From Phycisphaerales bacterium (lineage in GTDB: Bacteria > Planctomycetota > Phycisphaerae > Phycisphaerales > SM1A02): a stretch of 6,342 nucleotides of DNA. The DNA lies in the NCBI GenBank assembly GCA_007135295.1, contig SLJD01000328.1, positions 1 to 6,342 of the forward strand, written 5' to 3'. Positions 1 to 5,856 of this stretch are shown piece by piece. Below the pieces are notes generated by a model that saw only the letters and a list, made by a program, of their open reading frames with translations, ran no database searches and was not told where the DNA came from. Every line of letters begins with the position of its first letter. The stretch's first letter is position 1. The position numbers were made by a program, and so were the translations under genes.

Positions 1-118
1 CAGGACCCGCGGAGGGGGTGCAGGGTTGGAACAGGATTCGTATGATGGTCGGCCCGACCCAGCCCGGCCCGGCGGTGTTGGCCGGCGGTTGTGAAATCTT
101 TGGATCGCGAAGCGCGGC
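1..118. other. Upstream region without a confident gene
   Basis: No recognisable gene lies here. One forward frame is open from the window edge to a TGA at 92-94 and could be the last 30 codons of a gene starting outside the window, but its Arg/Gly/Pro-rich translation resembles nothing I know. A TATGAT at 41-46 matches the -10 consensus at five of six positions. No good -35 box stands 16-18 bp upstream, so it is only a weak promoter candidate for the gene starting at 119. The stretch 70-90 holds an imperfect GC-rich direct repeat (CGGCGGTGTTG then CGGCGGTTGTG). Confidence 0.3.
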
Positions 119-724
119 ATGGAGGACAGCGACGTGGCGGAGCATCACGAAAGCGACGGAAAAATGTGGGTCATTATGGTCGTGACGGTGGCGTTCACAT
201 TGGTGGCGTGCATGATCATCGTCCGCCTCGCCCCTGTAGGAATTGGCCTTGATCCATGGCAACCGCAGTCGGCGCCGGAGACGCTTGGTCCGCGGCCGGT
301 CCAAGAGACCGGCGTGAACACGTCGATCTCCGTAGGTGATGAGCACGTCGAGGTGGTGTGGCGCGATCTGGACGTCACCGTCGGGGCGGATCAATCGCTG
401 CACGAGGATCTGCCGGCCGGGCCGTTCCTCGCCCGGTTTGATGTCCGGTTCGAGGTCCGCGACCGCCGTCAGGCGCGCATCGGGGCGGAGCACTACGGCG
501 GGCTGCTGTTGATCAGCCGCGGTGATGAGGTGCTGGTCTCTGATTACGGTGCCCCGCCGGAAGAGCCGGACGGCAAGGCGCTCGTCTCACTCAGCGACGT
601 GCAGACGTTCGCCGCCGGTGTGCACACGATCGAATACCGCTTCGAGCGAACTGAAGCCGTCCCGGCCCGGCTGCGCGCCGTCTGGCAGCCGACCAGCGCA
701 CGCGAGCCCGAAGGCCTGTTCTGA
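119..724 (+). CDS. Membrane-anchored protein with PA14-like exported domain, function unknown
   Basis: This 201-residue protein is not recognised as a named family. It begins with a short acidic, hydrophilic tail (residues 1-15), then one hydrophobic segment at about 17-35 that looks like an uncleaved signal anchor. A Pro-rich linker (about 40-65) leads to a beta-rich domain at about 70-195. The second half of that domain follows the PA14 pattern: a strand with GLLLISRGDEVLVSD (the slot of the usual 'DDGSxLxIDGxxV'), an acidic loop, then AAGVHTIEYRFE (slot of 'aGxHxIxVxYfE') and a final LRAVW. PA14 domains are beta-barrels often linked to carbohydrate binding at the cell surface. Here that role is inference. 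ATG 119 is the first start after an in-frame TGA at 92-94; a second ATG at 164 would remove the acidic tail. No clear Shine-Dalgarno sequence precedes either. The gene is 154 bp upstream of ligA, with no evident functional link. Confidence 0.75.
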   Translation: MEDSDVAEHHESDGKMWVIMVVTVAFTLVACMIIVRLAPVGIGLDPWQPQSAPETLGPRPVQETGVNTSISVGDEHVEVVWRDLDVTVGADQSLHEDLPAGPFLARFDVRFEVRDRRQARIGAEHYGGLLLISRGDEVLVSDYGAPPEEPDGKALVSLSDVQTFAAGVHTIEYRFERTEAVPARLRAVWQPTSAREPEGLF

Positions 725-878
725 GTTCCAGCCCGTTCAGAGCCGGGGTGAGTGCGGGGATGGCCGTTTCATGCACCCGCGATCTCGACCGAGGTCGATA
801 CAGCACTGCCGGCTCCGAGCCAACTCCGTTCAGCAGACCGCCTGACGGCTGGTCCGGCGGGGGATACGCTATCACCAC

Positions 879-3260
879 ATGGCCGCGGGTTCGAAACAGT
901 CCGATCCGAAGCAGCGCATTGATGAACTGCGCGATCTGCTCGACCGCGCAAACCGGGCGTATTATGTCGACAACGACCCGATCATGCCGGACGCGGAGTA
1001 TGACCGGCTTCTGAAGGAACTCGAACAACTCGAAGCCGATCACCCGGAGTACCACGATCCGGACAGCCCCGCCCAGCGCGTCGGCGGCGAGCCGATCGAC
1101 GGTTTCCAGACCATCCGTCATGCGGTGCCGATGCAGTCGATCGACAACACGTACTCGATCGAGGAACTCAAGGCGTGGAACGAGCGATCGCTCAAGGGTC
1201 TCGGCGTGGCGAAGGAAAGCGACGACCCGGATTCGCTCTTCGACAATCGCGACCCCGTGCAGTACGTCTGCGATCCGAAGATCGACGGGGTGGCGATCAG
1301 TCTGCGGTATGAAGATGGCCGGCTCGCCCGGGCTGTGACGCGCGGCGACGGGGAACGGGGCGATGACGTCACCGCCCAGATCCGTGCGGTTCGCGCGATT
1401 CCGATCGAGCTGCGGGCAATCGAATCGGACCTCACGCCGCCTGAAGTGATCGAGGTGCGTGGCGAAGTTTTCATGCCGTACGACGCCTTCGAGCGGCTCA
1501 ACACTGCGGTTCAGCAGAACATTGTCGAGCTGATTCTTGATGCCGAGCGCCGGGAGAAAAAGCCCGACCGCCACAGCACTATGCAGAAGCAGCGGCTGGA
1601 AAAGCTTGAGAACAGCGTGCGGATCCATGGCTGCCGGGTCACGGCGGGCCACGTCGAGCAGCTTCGTGAAATTTCGACGGGATGGGGCGGCGACGTACGC
1701 GACACGGCGGAGGCGCTTTTCGAAACCGTCGAGCTGTACGGCGGCGACGGGGATGCTGAGCAACCGCCGGAAATCCCCGCAGGCGAGCGCCGCACCGCCG
1801 GCCAGACGCCATTCGCCAACGCCCGTAATGCAACCGCCGGGACGCTCAAGATGCTCGACCCCAGGGTCGTCGCCCACCGCCGGCTGAACTTCGTTGCCCA
1901 CGGCCGGGGAGAAGTGCGCGGGATGGACGACGTGGAGACGTTCTCAGCGTATTTGCGTCGCATCCACGACCTTGGTGTGCCGGCGAGCCGCCACGTCATG
2001 CTCTGCGAAACCTTCGAGCAGGTCATCGACGCCGTCGAGCAGTTCGAACGCCAGCGTGAGGAGCTTGAGTACGGCGTCGACGGGATGGTCATCCGCATCG
2101 ACCACTTCGATCAGCAGCAGCAACTCGGCGCGACGAGCAAGGCCCCGCGATGGTGCATTGCGTACAAGTACCCGGCGGAGCAGGGCACGACGAAACTGCT
2201 CCGGGTCGACTGGCAGGTCGGCAAGGGCGGCACGCTTACCCCCCGCGCGACGATGGAGCCGATCTTCATCGCCGGCACGACCGTGCAGCATGCCACCCTG
2301 CACAACATCGAGGAGATTCACCGCAAGGACATTCGCGTCGGCGATACCGTGGTTATCGAAAAAGCCGGCGAGATCATTCCGCAGGTCGTGCGCGTTGTTG
2401 AGGACAAGCGACCGAAGAACACTCAAGCGGTCGAGCCGCCCGCGCGCTGCCCTTCATGCGACGGTGCCGTCGAACGAGACGGGCCGCGGCTGTTCTGCAC
2501 GAACCCCGAATGCCCCGAGCAGTTCCGCGAGAAACTCAAATGGTTCGTCGGCCGCAACCAGATGGACATCGACGGCATGGGCGAGAAAGTGGTCGATCAA
2601 CTCGTCGATGCGGGCCTGGTCCGGCACTTTGCCGATGTCTTCACCCTCGACGAGCAGCGCGACCGGTTGCTCGATCTCGAGCGCATGGGTGAACAGTCGG
2701 TCAGGAATCTCTGCGACGGCATTGATGCCGCCCGATCGCGCGGTTTGGCCCGCGTGCTGGCCGGGCTCGGCATCCGACACATCGGTGCAACAGCGGCGAA
2801 GACACTGGCCCGGCATTACCCCGACGCCGATGCGCTGCTGGAAGCGAGTGAAGACGAGTTCCGCGCGCTGCCGGACTTCGGCGAGGTGATGTCCGCTGCT
2901 TTGCATACGTTTCTGCAGTCCGAGCAGGGCCGCGAGACGTTCCGTCGCCTGAAGGAAGTCGGCGTGGATCTGACCAGTCCGCTCTATCAGGCGCAGGAAA
3001 CAGCCGCGGATTCACCGTTTGCCGGGAAAACGATCGTTCTCACCGGGACGCTCGAATCGTTCACCCGTCCGGAACTCGCGGAGCGGCTTGAATCCCTCGG
3101 CGCCAAAGTGACCGGCTCGGTGTCAAAGAAAACAGACCTTGTCATTGCTGGCGACGAAGCCGGCTCGAAGCTCGACAAAGCCGAGCAACTCGGCGTTGTG
3201 GTTTGGGACGAAGCCCGGCTGCTGGAGCATCTTGATTCCGATGGAGAAAGCCCGGAATGA
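879..3260 (+). CDS. ligA: NAD-dependent DNA ligase LigA with extra segment in the adenylation domain
   Basis: LigA seals 3'-OH/5'-phosphate nicks in duplex DNA, using NAD+ to adenylate itself, in replication and repair. All family domains are present in order. Domain Ia (about 12-60) has AYYVDNDP and DAEYDRL for NMN binding. The nucleotidyltransferase domain has KIDG with the AMP-accepting Lys134, TRGDGERGDDVT at 154-165, EVRGEVFMP at 192-200 and EYGVDGMVIR at 397-406. The OB fold follows (about 415-512). A zinc finger uses Cys524, Cys527, Cys540 and Cys545. Helix-hairpin-helix repeats span about 560-690 and a BRCT domain about 712-787. At 793 residues it exceeds the usual 670 or so. Most of the excess is an insertion at about 209-306, between the FERLN segment and FANARN; a smaller one lies near 110-126. 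The usual FANPRN motif reads FANARN. Start at ATG 879 matches the family N-terminus; a GGGGG at 859-863 is rather far away for a ribosome binding site. Confidence 0.97.
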   Translation: MAAGSKQSDPKQRIDELRDLLDRANRAYYVDNDPIMPDAEYDRLLKELEQLEADHPEYHDPDSPAQRVGGEPIDGFQTIRHAVPMQSIDNTYSIEELKAWNERSLKGLGVAKESDDPDSLFDNRDPVQYVCDPKIDGVAISLRYEDGRLARAVTRGDGERGDDVTAQIRAVRAIPIELRAIESDLTPPEVIEVRGEVFMPYDAFERLNTAVQQNIVELILDAERREKKPDRHSTMQKQRLEKLENSVRIHGCRVTAGHVEQLREISTGWGGDVRDTAEALFETVELYGGDGDAEQPPEIPAGERRTAGQTPFANARNATAGTLKMLDPRVVAHRRLNFVAHGRGEVRGMDDVETFSAYLRRIHDLGVPASRHVMLCETFEQVIDAVEQFERQREELEYGVDGMVIRIDHFDQQQQLGATSKAPRWCIAYKYPAEQGTTKLLRVDWQVGKGGTLTPRATMEPIFIAGTTVQHATLHNIEEIHRKDIRVGDTVVIEKAGEIIPQVVRVVEDKRPKNTQAVEPPARCPSCDGAVERDGPRLFCTNPECPEQFREKLKWFVGRNQMDIDGMGEKVVDQLVDAGLVRHFADVFTLDEQRDRLLDLERMGEQSVRNLCDGIDAARSRGLARVLAGLGIRHIGATAAKTLARHYPDADALLEASEDEFRALPDFGEVMSAALHTFLQSEQGRETFRRLKEVGVDLTSPLYQAQETAADSPFAGKTIVLTGTLESFTRPELAERLESLGAKVTGSVSKKTDLVIAGDEAGSKLDKAEQLGVVVWDEARLLEHLDSDGESPE

Positions 3261-3273
3261 CCGGGCCGGGCTT
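3248..3273. terminator. Hairpin overlapping the ligA stop codon, possible terminator for converging genes
   Basis: AAGCCCGG at 3248-3255 pairs perfectly with CCGGGCTT at 3266-3273 around a 10-base loop. A shorter alternative pairs CCCGG at 3251-3255 with CCGGG at 3261-3265. The structure contains the ligA stop codon and lies 28 bp past the ilvC stop on the other strand. Read on the minus strand, the stem is followed by TTTCTCC, a weak U-rich tail, so it would serve ilvC better than ligA. On the plus strand no T-run follows. Termination is inferred from symmetry and position only. Confidence 0.5.
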
Positions 3274-3301
3274 GAATCATCTCATCGTGGGAGGTCAACA
3301 T

Positions 3302-4354
3302 TCATGAACCGGCTTGGGTTGACGACTGAGCGCCCGGCGATCTCGACGAATGCCCCTCCGCGAGCCATGGCATGAGCGCCCGGACCGATCGGCCGGCCTC
3401 CTCGATCGGGTGCGAGGCGGCTTGCTCCTGCTGATTGCGAAACCATTCAAATTCGGCCTGGGCGTCGTCACGAAGCGACCGCGCGAACGTGCCATTGCGG
3501 ATATCGGCGAGCACATCGCTCATCTGTCGGCGGACGTGGCTGTCGATGACTCGTGGCCCGGCAACGTGCGCCCCGAACGCGGCCGTGTTGCTGATCCGTT
3601 CGTACATGCCCGCCAATCCTTCGCGATAGACCAGGTCGGCCACCTGCTTGACCTCGTGGCAGCATTCGATGTACGCCAACTCAGGCGGGTAGCCGGCGTC
3701 CACGAGCGTTTCGAACGCAGCAAGGATCAGCCGCCCTATCCCGCCGCAGAGTACTGCCTGCTCGCCGAACAGGTCCGTCTCTGTTTCGCCTGCGAAGGTC
3801 GTCTCGATGATTCCCGCCCGCGCCGAGCCGATCCCGGCAGCCCACGCCAGAGCGAGGGCCCGGCCATCGCTGTTCGGCCCGTCCTGTTCGATGGCGAGGA
3901 GGGCGGGCAGCCCGCGACCACGGGTGTACAGTTCACGCAACGTCGTGCCCGGGCCTTTCGGTGCGACCATGACAACTGCAGACTCGGGCGATGGCTCGAT
4001 CAGCCGGTAATGGATCGAAAAGCCGTGAATAAACCCGAGTGTCGTGCCGGGGCGCAGGTGCCCGGCAATCGAGGAGGCGTAGACGTCCGGCTGCACTTCG
4101 TCAGGCAGGGCCATGATGGCGAGGTCCGCCTGCTCGGCCGCGTCCGCAATCGAGTGAACGGCGAACCCTTCGGTCTGGGCCTGCTCGGCCCGTGGCCGGC
4201 CAAGTCGGTTGCCGACGATCACGCGCAGACCGCTGTCCCGCAGGTTCAGCGCGTGCGCCCGGCCTTGGTTGCCATAGCCGAGAACCGCGATCGTACGGTT
4301 GAGCAGAGGATCGAGCGGGGCCTGGTCAGGATCCTGGATGACATGCACGTGCAT
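3302..4354 (-). CDS. ilvC: Ketol-acid reductoisomerase (class I)
   Basis: IlvC converts 2-acetolactate or 2-aceto-2-hydroxybutyrate to the dihydroxy acids of valine, leucine and isoleucine synthesis by Mg2+-dependent alkyl migration and NAD(P)H reduction. The 350 residues fit the short class I enzymes. An N-terminal Rossmann fold carries GYGNQG (26-31). The catalytic set looks complete: His110 in HGFSIH, Lys133 in VAPKGPG, Asp194 and Glu198 in ETDLFGEQ, Glu230 and Glu234 in IECCHE, and Ser255 in ISNTA. The protein ends near the family's usual MPWL. The coenzyme loop is odd, with Arg50, Arg53 and Arg55 and no Ser at the usual phosphate-binding sites. The frame stays open upstream to a GTG at 4642, but those 96 codons are low-complexity and outside the family. 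ATG 4354 is chosen, yet AAAGG at 4356-4360 fits better with GTG 4348 (spacing 7). The gene stands alone, without ilvB or ilvN beside it, and converges on ligA. Confidence 0.95.
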   Translation of the reverse strand: MHVHVIQDPDQAPLDPLLNRTIAVLGYGNQGRAHALNLRDSGLRVIVGNRLGRPRAEQAQTEGFAVHSIADAAEQADLAIMALPDEVQPDVYASSIAGHLRPGTTLGFIHGFSIHYRLIEPSPESAVVMVAPKGPGTTLRELYTRGRGLPALLAIEQDGPNSDGRALALAWAAGIGSARAGIIETTFAGETETDLFGEQAVLCGGIGRLILAAFETLVDAGYPPELAYIECCHEVKQVADLVYREGLAGMYERISNTAAFGAHVAGPRVIDSHVRRQMSDVLADIRNGTFARSLRDDAQAEFEWFRNQQEQAASHPIEEAGRSVRALMPWLAEGHSSRSPGAQSSTQAGS

Positions 4355-4403
4355 ACCTTTCAGAGACTTGTCCGGAAGACGGTCGAATGAGATCAAACGG
4401 ACA

Positions 4404-4409
4404 ATTATG
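4404..4409 (-). promoter_or_regulatory. Candidate -10 box for ilvC
   Basis: On the minus strand this reads CATAAT, five of six matches to the sigma-70 -10 consensus, in a locally AT-richer patch. Transcription would start near 4397, giving a leader of about 43 nt before ATG 4354. No convincing -35 box stands 16-18 bp upstream, so the call is weak. Confidence 0.3.
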
Positions 4410-4697
4410 CAGATTTGCCCAGCAGACGGCTGAGGCGGGAAGGGGGACGCTGAAGGGTCGGGCGATGACCTGCCCGGAGCGCCCGGTGTCTCGGTAGACG
4501 CAGATAACTCCCTTGCCAGCCCGGGGTTGCTTTCGTGCGGCGTGAGCACGGCGGCACGCTGGTCATGGGTGGAGATGTCGGCGGCTGAGGACCGCATGAG
4601 AAAAGTTGATCTTCGACTGGCTTCCGGCACGATCTGATTCACAATACATGTGGAGCGTGCTGCAATCGTCCGAAGGGATGATGTTCGCGTTTCAGGG

Positions 4698-4725
4698 TCA
4701 AGGCGATCCGGTCAGCGGCCGATAT
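4698..4725 (+). promoter_or_regulatory. Sigma-28 (FliA)-like promoter candidate upstream of the PilZ gene
   Basis: GCCGATAT at 4718-4725 matches seven of eight bases of the sigma-28 -10 element GCCGATAA. TCAA at 4698-4701 matches three of four bases of the TAAA core of the -35 element, at a spacing of 16 bp instead of the usual 15. It lies about 50 bp upstream of the PilZ gene. GCCGAT-type words are common in GC-rich DNA, so chance is a real alternative. Confidence 0.25.
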
Positions 4726-4777
4726 TCACAGCAGTTTCGCTTGACCGACCGCCGCCACCAGGATGTGGGAACCTGCA

Positions 4778-5158
4778 ATGGGCAAGACAAGCATCATGAA
4801 CCGTCGCGCTCACGAGCGCTTCAGACTCGCCCCGATGTACACCTCGGTCCGGGCGCGGTGGCGCGATGGATCGAGCATCGGACACAGTGTCGGGCACGCC
4901 TATGACGTGAGTGAGGCGGGCCTGCGCCTGGAGTTGGATGAACGTTGCGAGCCGGGCCGCCGGCTGGACCTCTCCGTGACGCTTCCGGGCGTGGATGAGC
5001 CACTGGAGTTTACGGGCGAAGTGGTCTGGGCCCATGACGATACGGACGATCCCGGCCCGTGCCGGATGGCCGTTCGTATCACGGAGTTCAGGACCCCGCG
5101 CGACCGGATCCGACTGTTCCGCTATCTCGGCACCGGCCATCTCTATCGCGCCGCCTGA
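4778..5158 (+). CDS. Single-domain PilZ protein, probable c-di-GMP receptor
   Basis: This 126-residue protein consists almost wholly of one PilZ domain, a beta-barrel that binds the second messenger cyclic di-GMP. Both signature motifs are intact: RxxxR within RRAHERF (Arg10 and Arg14), and the (D/N)xSxxG motif as DVSEAG (Asp43, Ser45, Gly48). A GEVVWA strand follows, as usual in the barrel, and a short basic C-terminal helix ends the protein. There is no signal peptide, membrane segment or output domain, so it should act in the cytoplasm through a partner that the window does not reveal. ATG 4778 is preferred because GGGA at 4767-4770 lies 7 bases upstream. ATG 4763 would add five residues and ATG 4796 would start just before the RR motif. 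The gene converges with the DUF2203 gene at 6 bp. Binding is inferred from the motifs; the cellular process controlled cannot be told from the sequence. Confidence 0.88.
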   Translation: MGKTSIMNRRAHERFRLAPMYTSVRARWRDGSSIGHSVGHAYDVSEAGLRLELDERCEPGRRLDLSVTLPGVDEPLEFTGEVVWAHDDTDDPGPCRMAVRITEFRTPRDRIRLFRYLGTGHLYRAA

Positions 5159-5164
5159 CGAAGA

Positions 5165-5668
5165 TTACTTTCGCAGGCAGCACGTTGCCGGATCGCTGTC
5201 CGGTGGTTGGGGCGGTGGCACTGTATCGTTCAACGCGTCGACAGAGGCGACGGACGATGCGGGCCGCAATGTGACGGTGACTGAGTCCACTTCAATCCAC
5301 GGCATCGTCATTGGCTCGCCGATTCGCCAGATGAGCGTCACCGGGCGGTGGTCATCCGTCCGGGCCGGTATCGCAACCGTCCCTCGTGAGAGGTCTACGA
5401 TCGTCGCGCCGACGGCGTTGCATTCATCCGTCGCTGCGTCGAGTCGGCGAAGGAAAGCCGTCAGATCTGTCAGCAGTTCCGTCCGTCGAACACGGTCGGT
5501 GACCACTTTCAACAAGGTGCGTAGACGCTTGGCATTGTGATACGCCGATTGCGCGTCGCTGACGATGCGGCTGAGATACGGGAGCAGGCGGCGAGCATCC
5601 TCGACCGTAAACGTTTCTGCCCGTCCCTGTGTCCACAGCCACGCTTCGGTCCGTTGATCGTATTGCAT
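5165..5668 (-). CDS. DUF2203-like protein, function unknown
   Basis: The 167-residue product resembles the DUF2203 family, whose biochemical role is not known to me. The typical opening is present as FTVEDARRLLPYL (20-32), followed by a long, charged, probably helical segment (about 33-85). Then comes the family's C-terminal block: VGATIVDLSRGTVAIPAR (86-103) in the place of the usual 'G..iKD...GlvDFPa', and VTLIWRIGEP (110-119) in the place of 'vyLCWr.GE'. Several usual residues differ, including the Cys before Trp and the His after the final Trp. The tail (about 136-167) is Pro/Ser/Asp-rich and ends with a Cys-Cys pair. The start at ATG 5668 is supported by GGAGAAGGGA at 5674-5683. The frame is open further upstream to 5725, but that would cover the likely promoter. 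No membrane segment or signal peptide is seen. It is divergent from aroK and may share control with it. Confidence 0.8.
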   Translation of the reverse strand: MQYDQRTEAWLWTQGRAETFTVEDARRLLPYLSRIVSDAQSAYHNAKRLRTLLKVVTDRVRRTELLTDLTAFLRRLDAATDECNAVGATIVDLSRGTVAIPARTDDHRPVTLIWRIGEPMTMPWIEVDSVTVTLRPASSVASVDALNDTVPPPQPPDSDPATCCLRK

Positions 5669-5673
5669 GGTCG

Positions 5674-5683
5674 TCCCTTCTCC
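5674..5683 (-). promoter_or_regulatory. Ribosome binding site of the DUF2203 gene
   Basis: GGAGAAGGGA on the minus strand holds two purine-rich stretches complementary to the 16S rRNA tail. AAGGGA ends 5 bases and GGAG 11 bases before ATG 5668. It is the clearest ribosome binding site in the window and decides this start over ATG codons farther upstream. Confidence 0.65.
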
Positions 5684-5696
5684 ACATCCCGGTGAC

Positions 5697-5725
5697 ATGA
5701 TGGCGACCTGCATACCGTTTGACAA
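5697..5725 (-). promoter_or_regulatory. Candidate sigma-70 promoter of the DUF2203 gene
   Basis: On the minus strand, TTGTCA at 5725-5720 (five of six matches to TTGACA) and CATCAT at 5702-5697 (four of six to TATAAT) are separated by 17 bp. Transcription would begin near 5690, leaving a leader of about 22 nt that contains the ribosome binding site. The -35 box overlaps that of the opposing promoter. Confidence 0.4.
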
Positions 5726-5746
5726 TCACCAATTGTCCAGAATGAT
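5719..5746 (+). promoter_or_regulatory. Candidate sigma-70 promoter of aroK
   Basis: A perfect TTGACA lies at 5719-5724, followed after 16 bp by AATGAT at 5741-5746 (four of six matches to TATAAT). Transcription would begin near 5753, giving a leader of about 100 nt before ATG 5857. Confidence 0.45.
5721..5737. promoter_or_regulatory. Perfect dyad in the divergent promoter region, possible operator
   Basis: GACAAT at 5721-5726 and ATTGTC at 5732-5737 form a perfect inverted repeat around CACCA. The dyad covers most of both candidate -35 boxes and part of the aroK spacer, so a dimeric regulator bound here could control both genes. No regulator gene is in the window. Confidence 0.35.
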
Positions 5747-5856
5747 CACACTTTTTCCGCGAGCACGACCATGATTTCCACATCGTCAACAATCTGGCCA
5801 AGCCGGTCAAAGTGGGCGGAACTGGCGCGAGCGAACGGACAAGCAACGAGTTACGT

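Larger units (their letters stand above)
4355..4777. other. Intergenic region between divergent ilvC and the PilZ gene
   Basis: No gene is supported in these roughly 420 bases. The minus-strand frame continuous with ilvC is open as far as 4642, but its translation is rich in Pro, Ser and Ala and has no counterpart in the reductoisomerase family. I treat it as leader or untranslated DNA. The region must hold the promoters of both flanking genes; candidates are listed separately. A nested imperfect dyad lies at 4534-4558 (CGTGC at 4534-4538 with GCACG at 4554-4558, and CGTG at 4541-4544 with CACG at 4547-4550). Its role is unknown. Confidence 0.5.

Noticed and set aside
785..798. TCGACC-GA-GGTCGA inverted repeat upstream of ligA
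   Set aside because: The loop would be only 2 bases and the arms 6, no T-run follows, and such short palindromes are expected by chance in GC-rich DNA. An operator role cannot be excluded but has no support.
884..900. GGGTTCGAAAC, resembling a tRNA T-arm
   Set aside because: It lies in the first codons of ligA and no acceptor, D or anticodon arms can be drawn around it.
1503..1808. LigA insertion as an intein
   Set aside because: There is no Cys or Ser at the start, no His-Asn at the end, no intein or homing-endonuclease block, and about 100 residues is too short for usual inteins.
591..1901. Long minus-strand open frame opposite the start of ligA (436 codons)
   Set aside because: It lies antisense to clear LigA domains, its product resembles no family, and long antisense frames are common opposite GC-rich genes.
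3350..4390. Long plus-strand open frame (346 codons) opposite ilvC
   Set aside because: It is the antisense shadow of a reductoisomerase with all catalytic residues; its translation is Arg-rich and resembles no known family.
4384..4420. Run of branched-chain codons (Ile-Cys-Ile-Ile-Val-Arg-Leu-Ile) upstream of ilvC, suggestive of an attenuator leader peptide
   Set aside because: The frame has no nearby start with a ribosome binding site and no stop before ilvC, being continuous with it; no terminator/antiterminator hairpins were seen. The AT-rich patch is better explained as a promoter.
5186..5202. CCGGA...TCCGG hairpin just past the PilZ gene
   Set aside because: The stem is 5 bp with no T-run, and lies inside the coding part of the DUF2203 gene; not enough for a terminator call.
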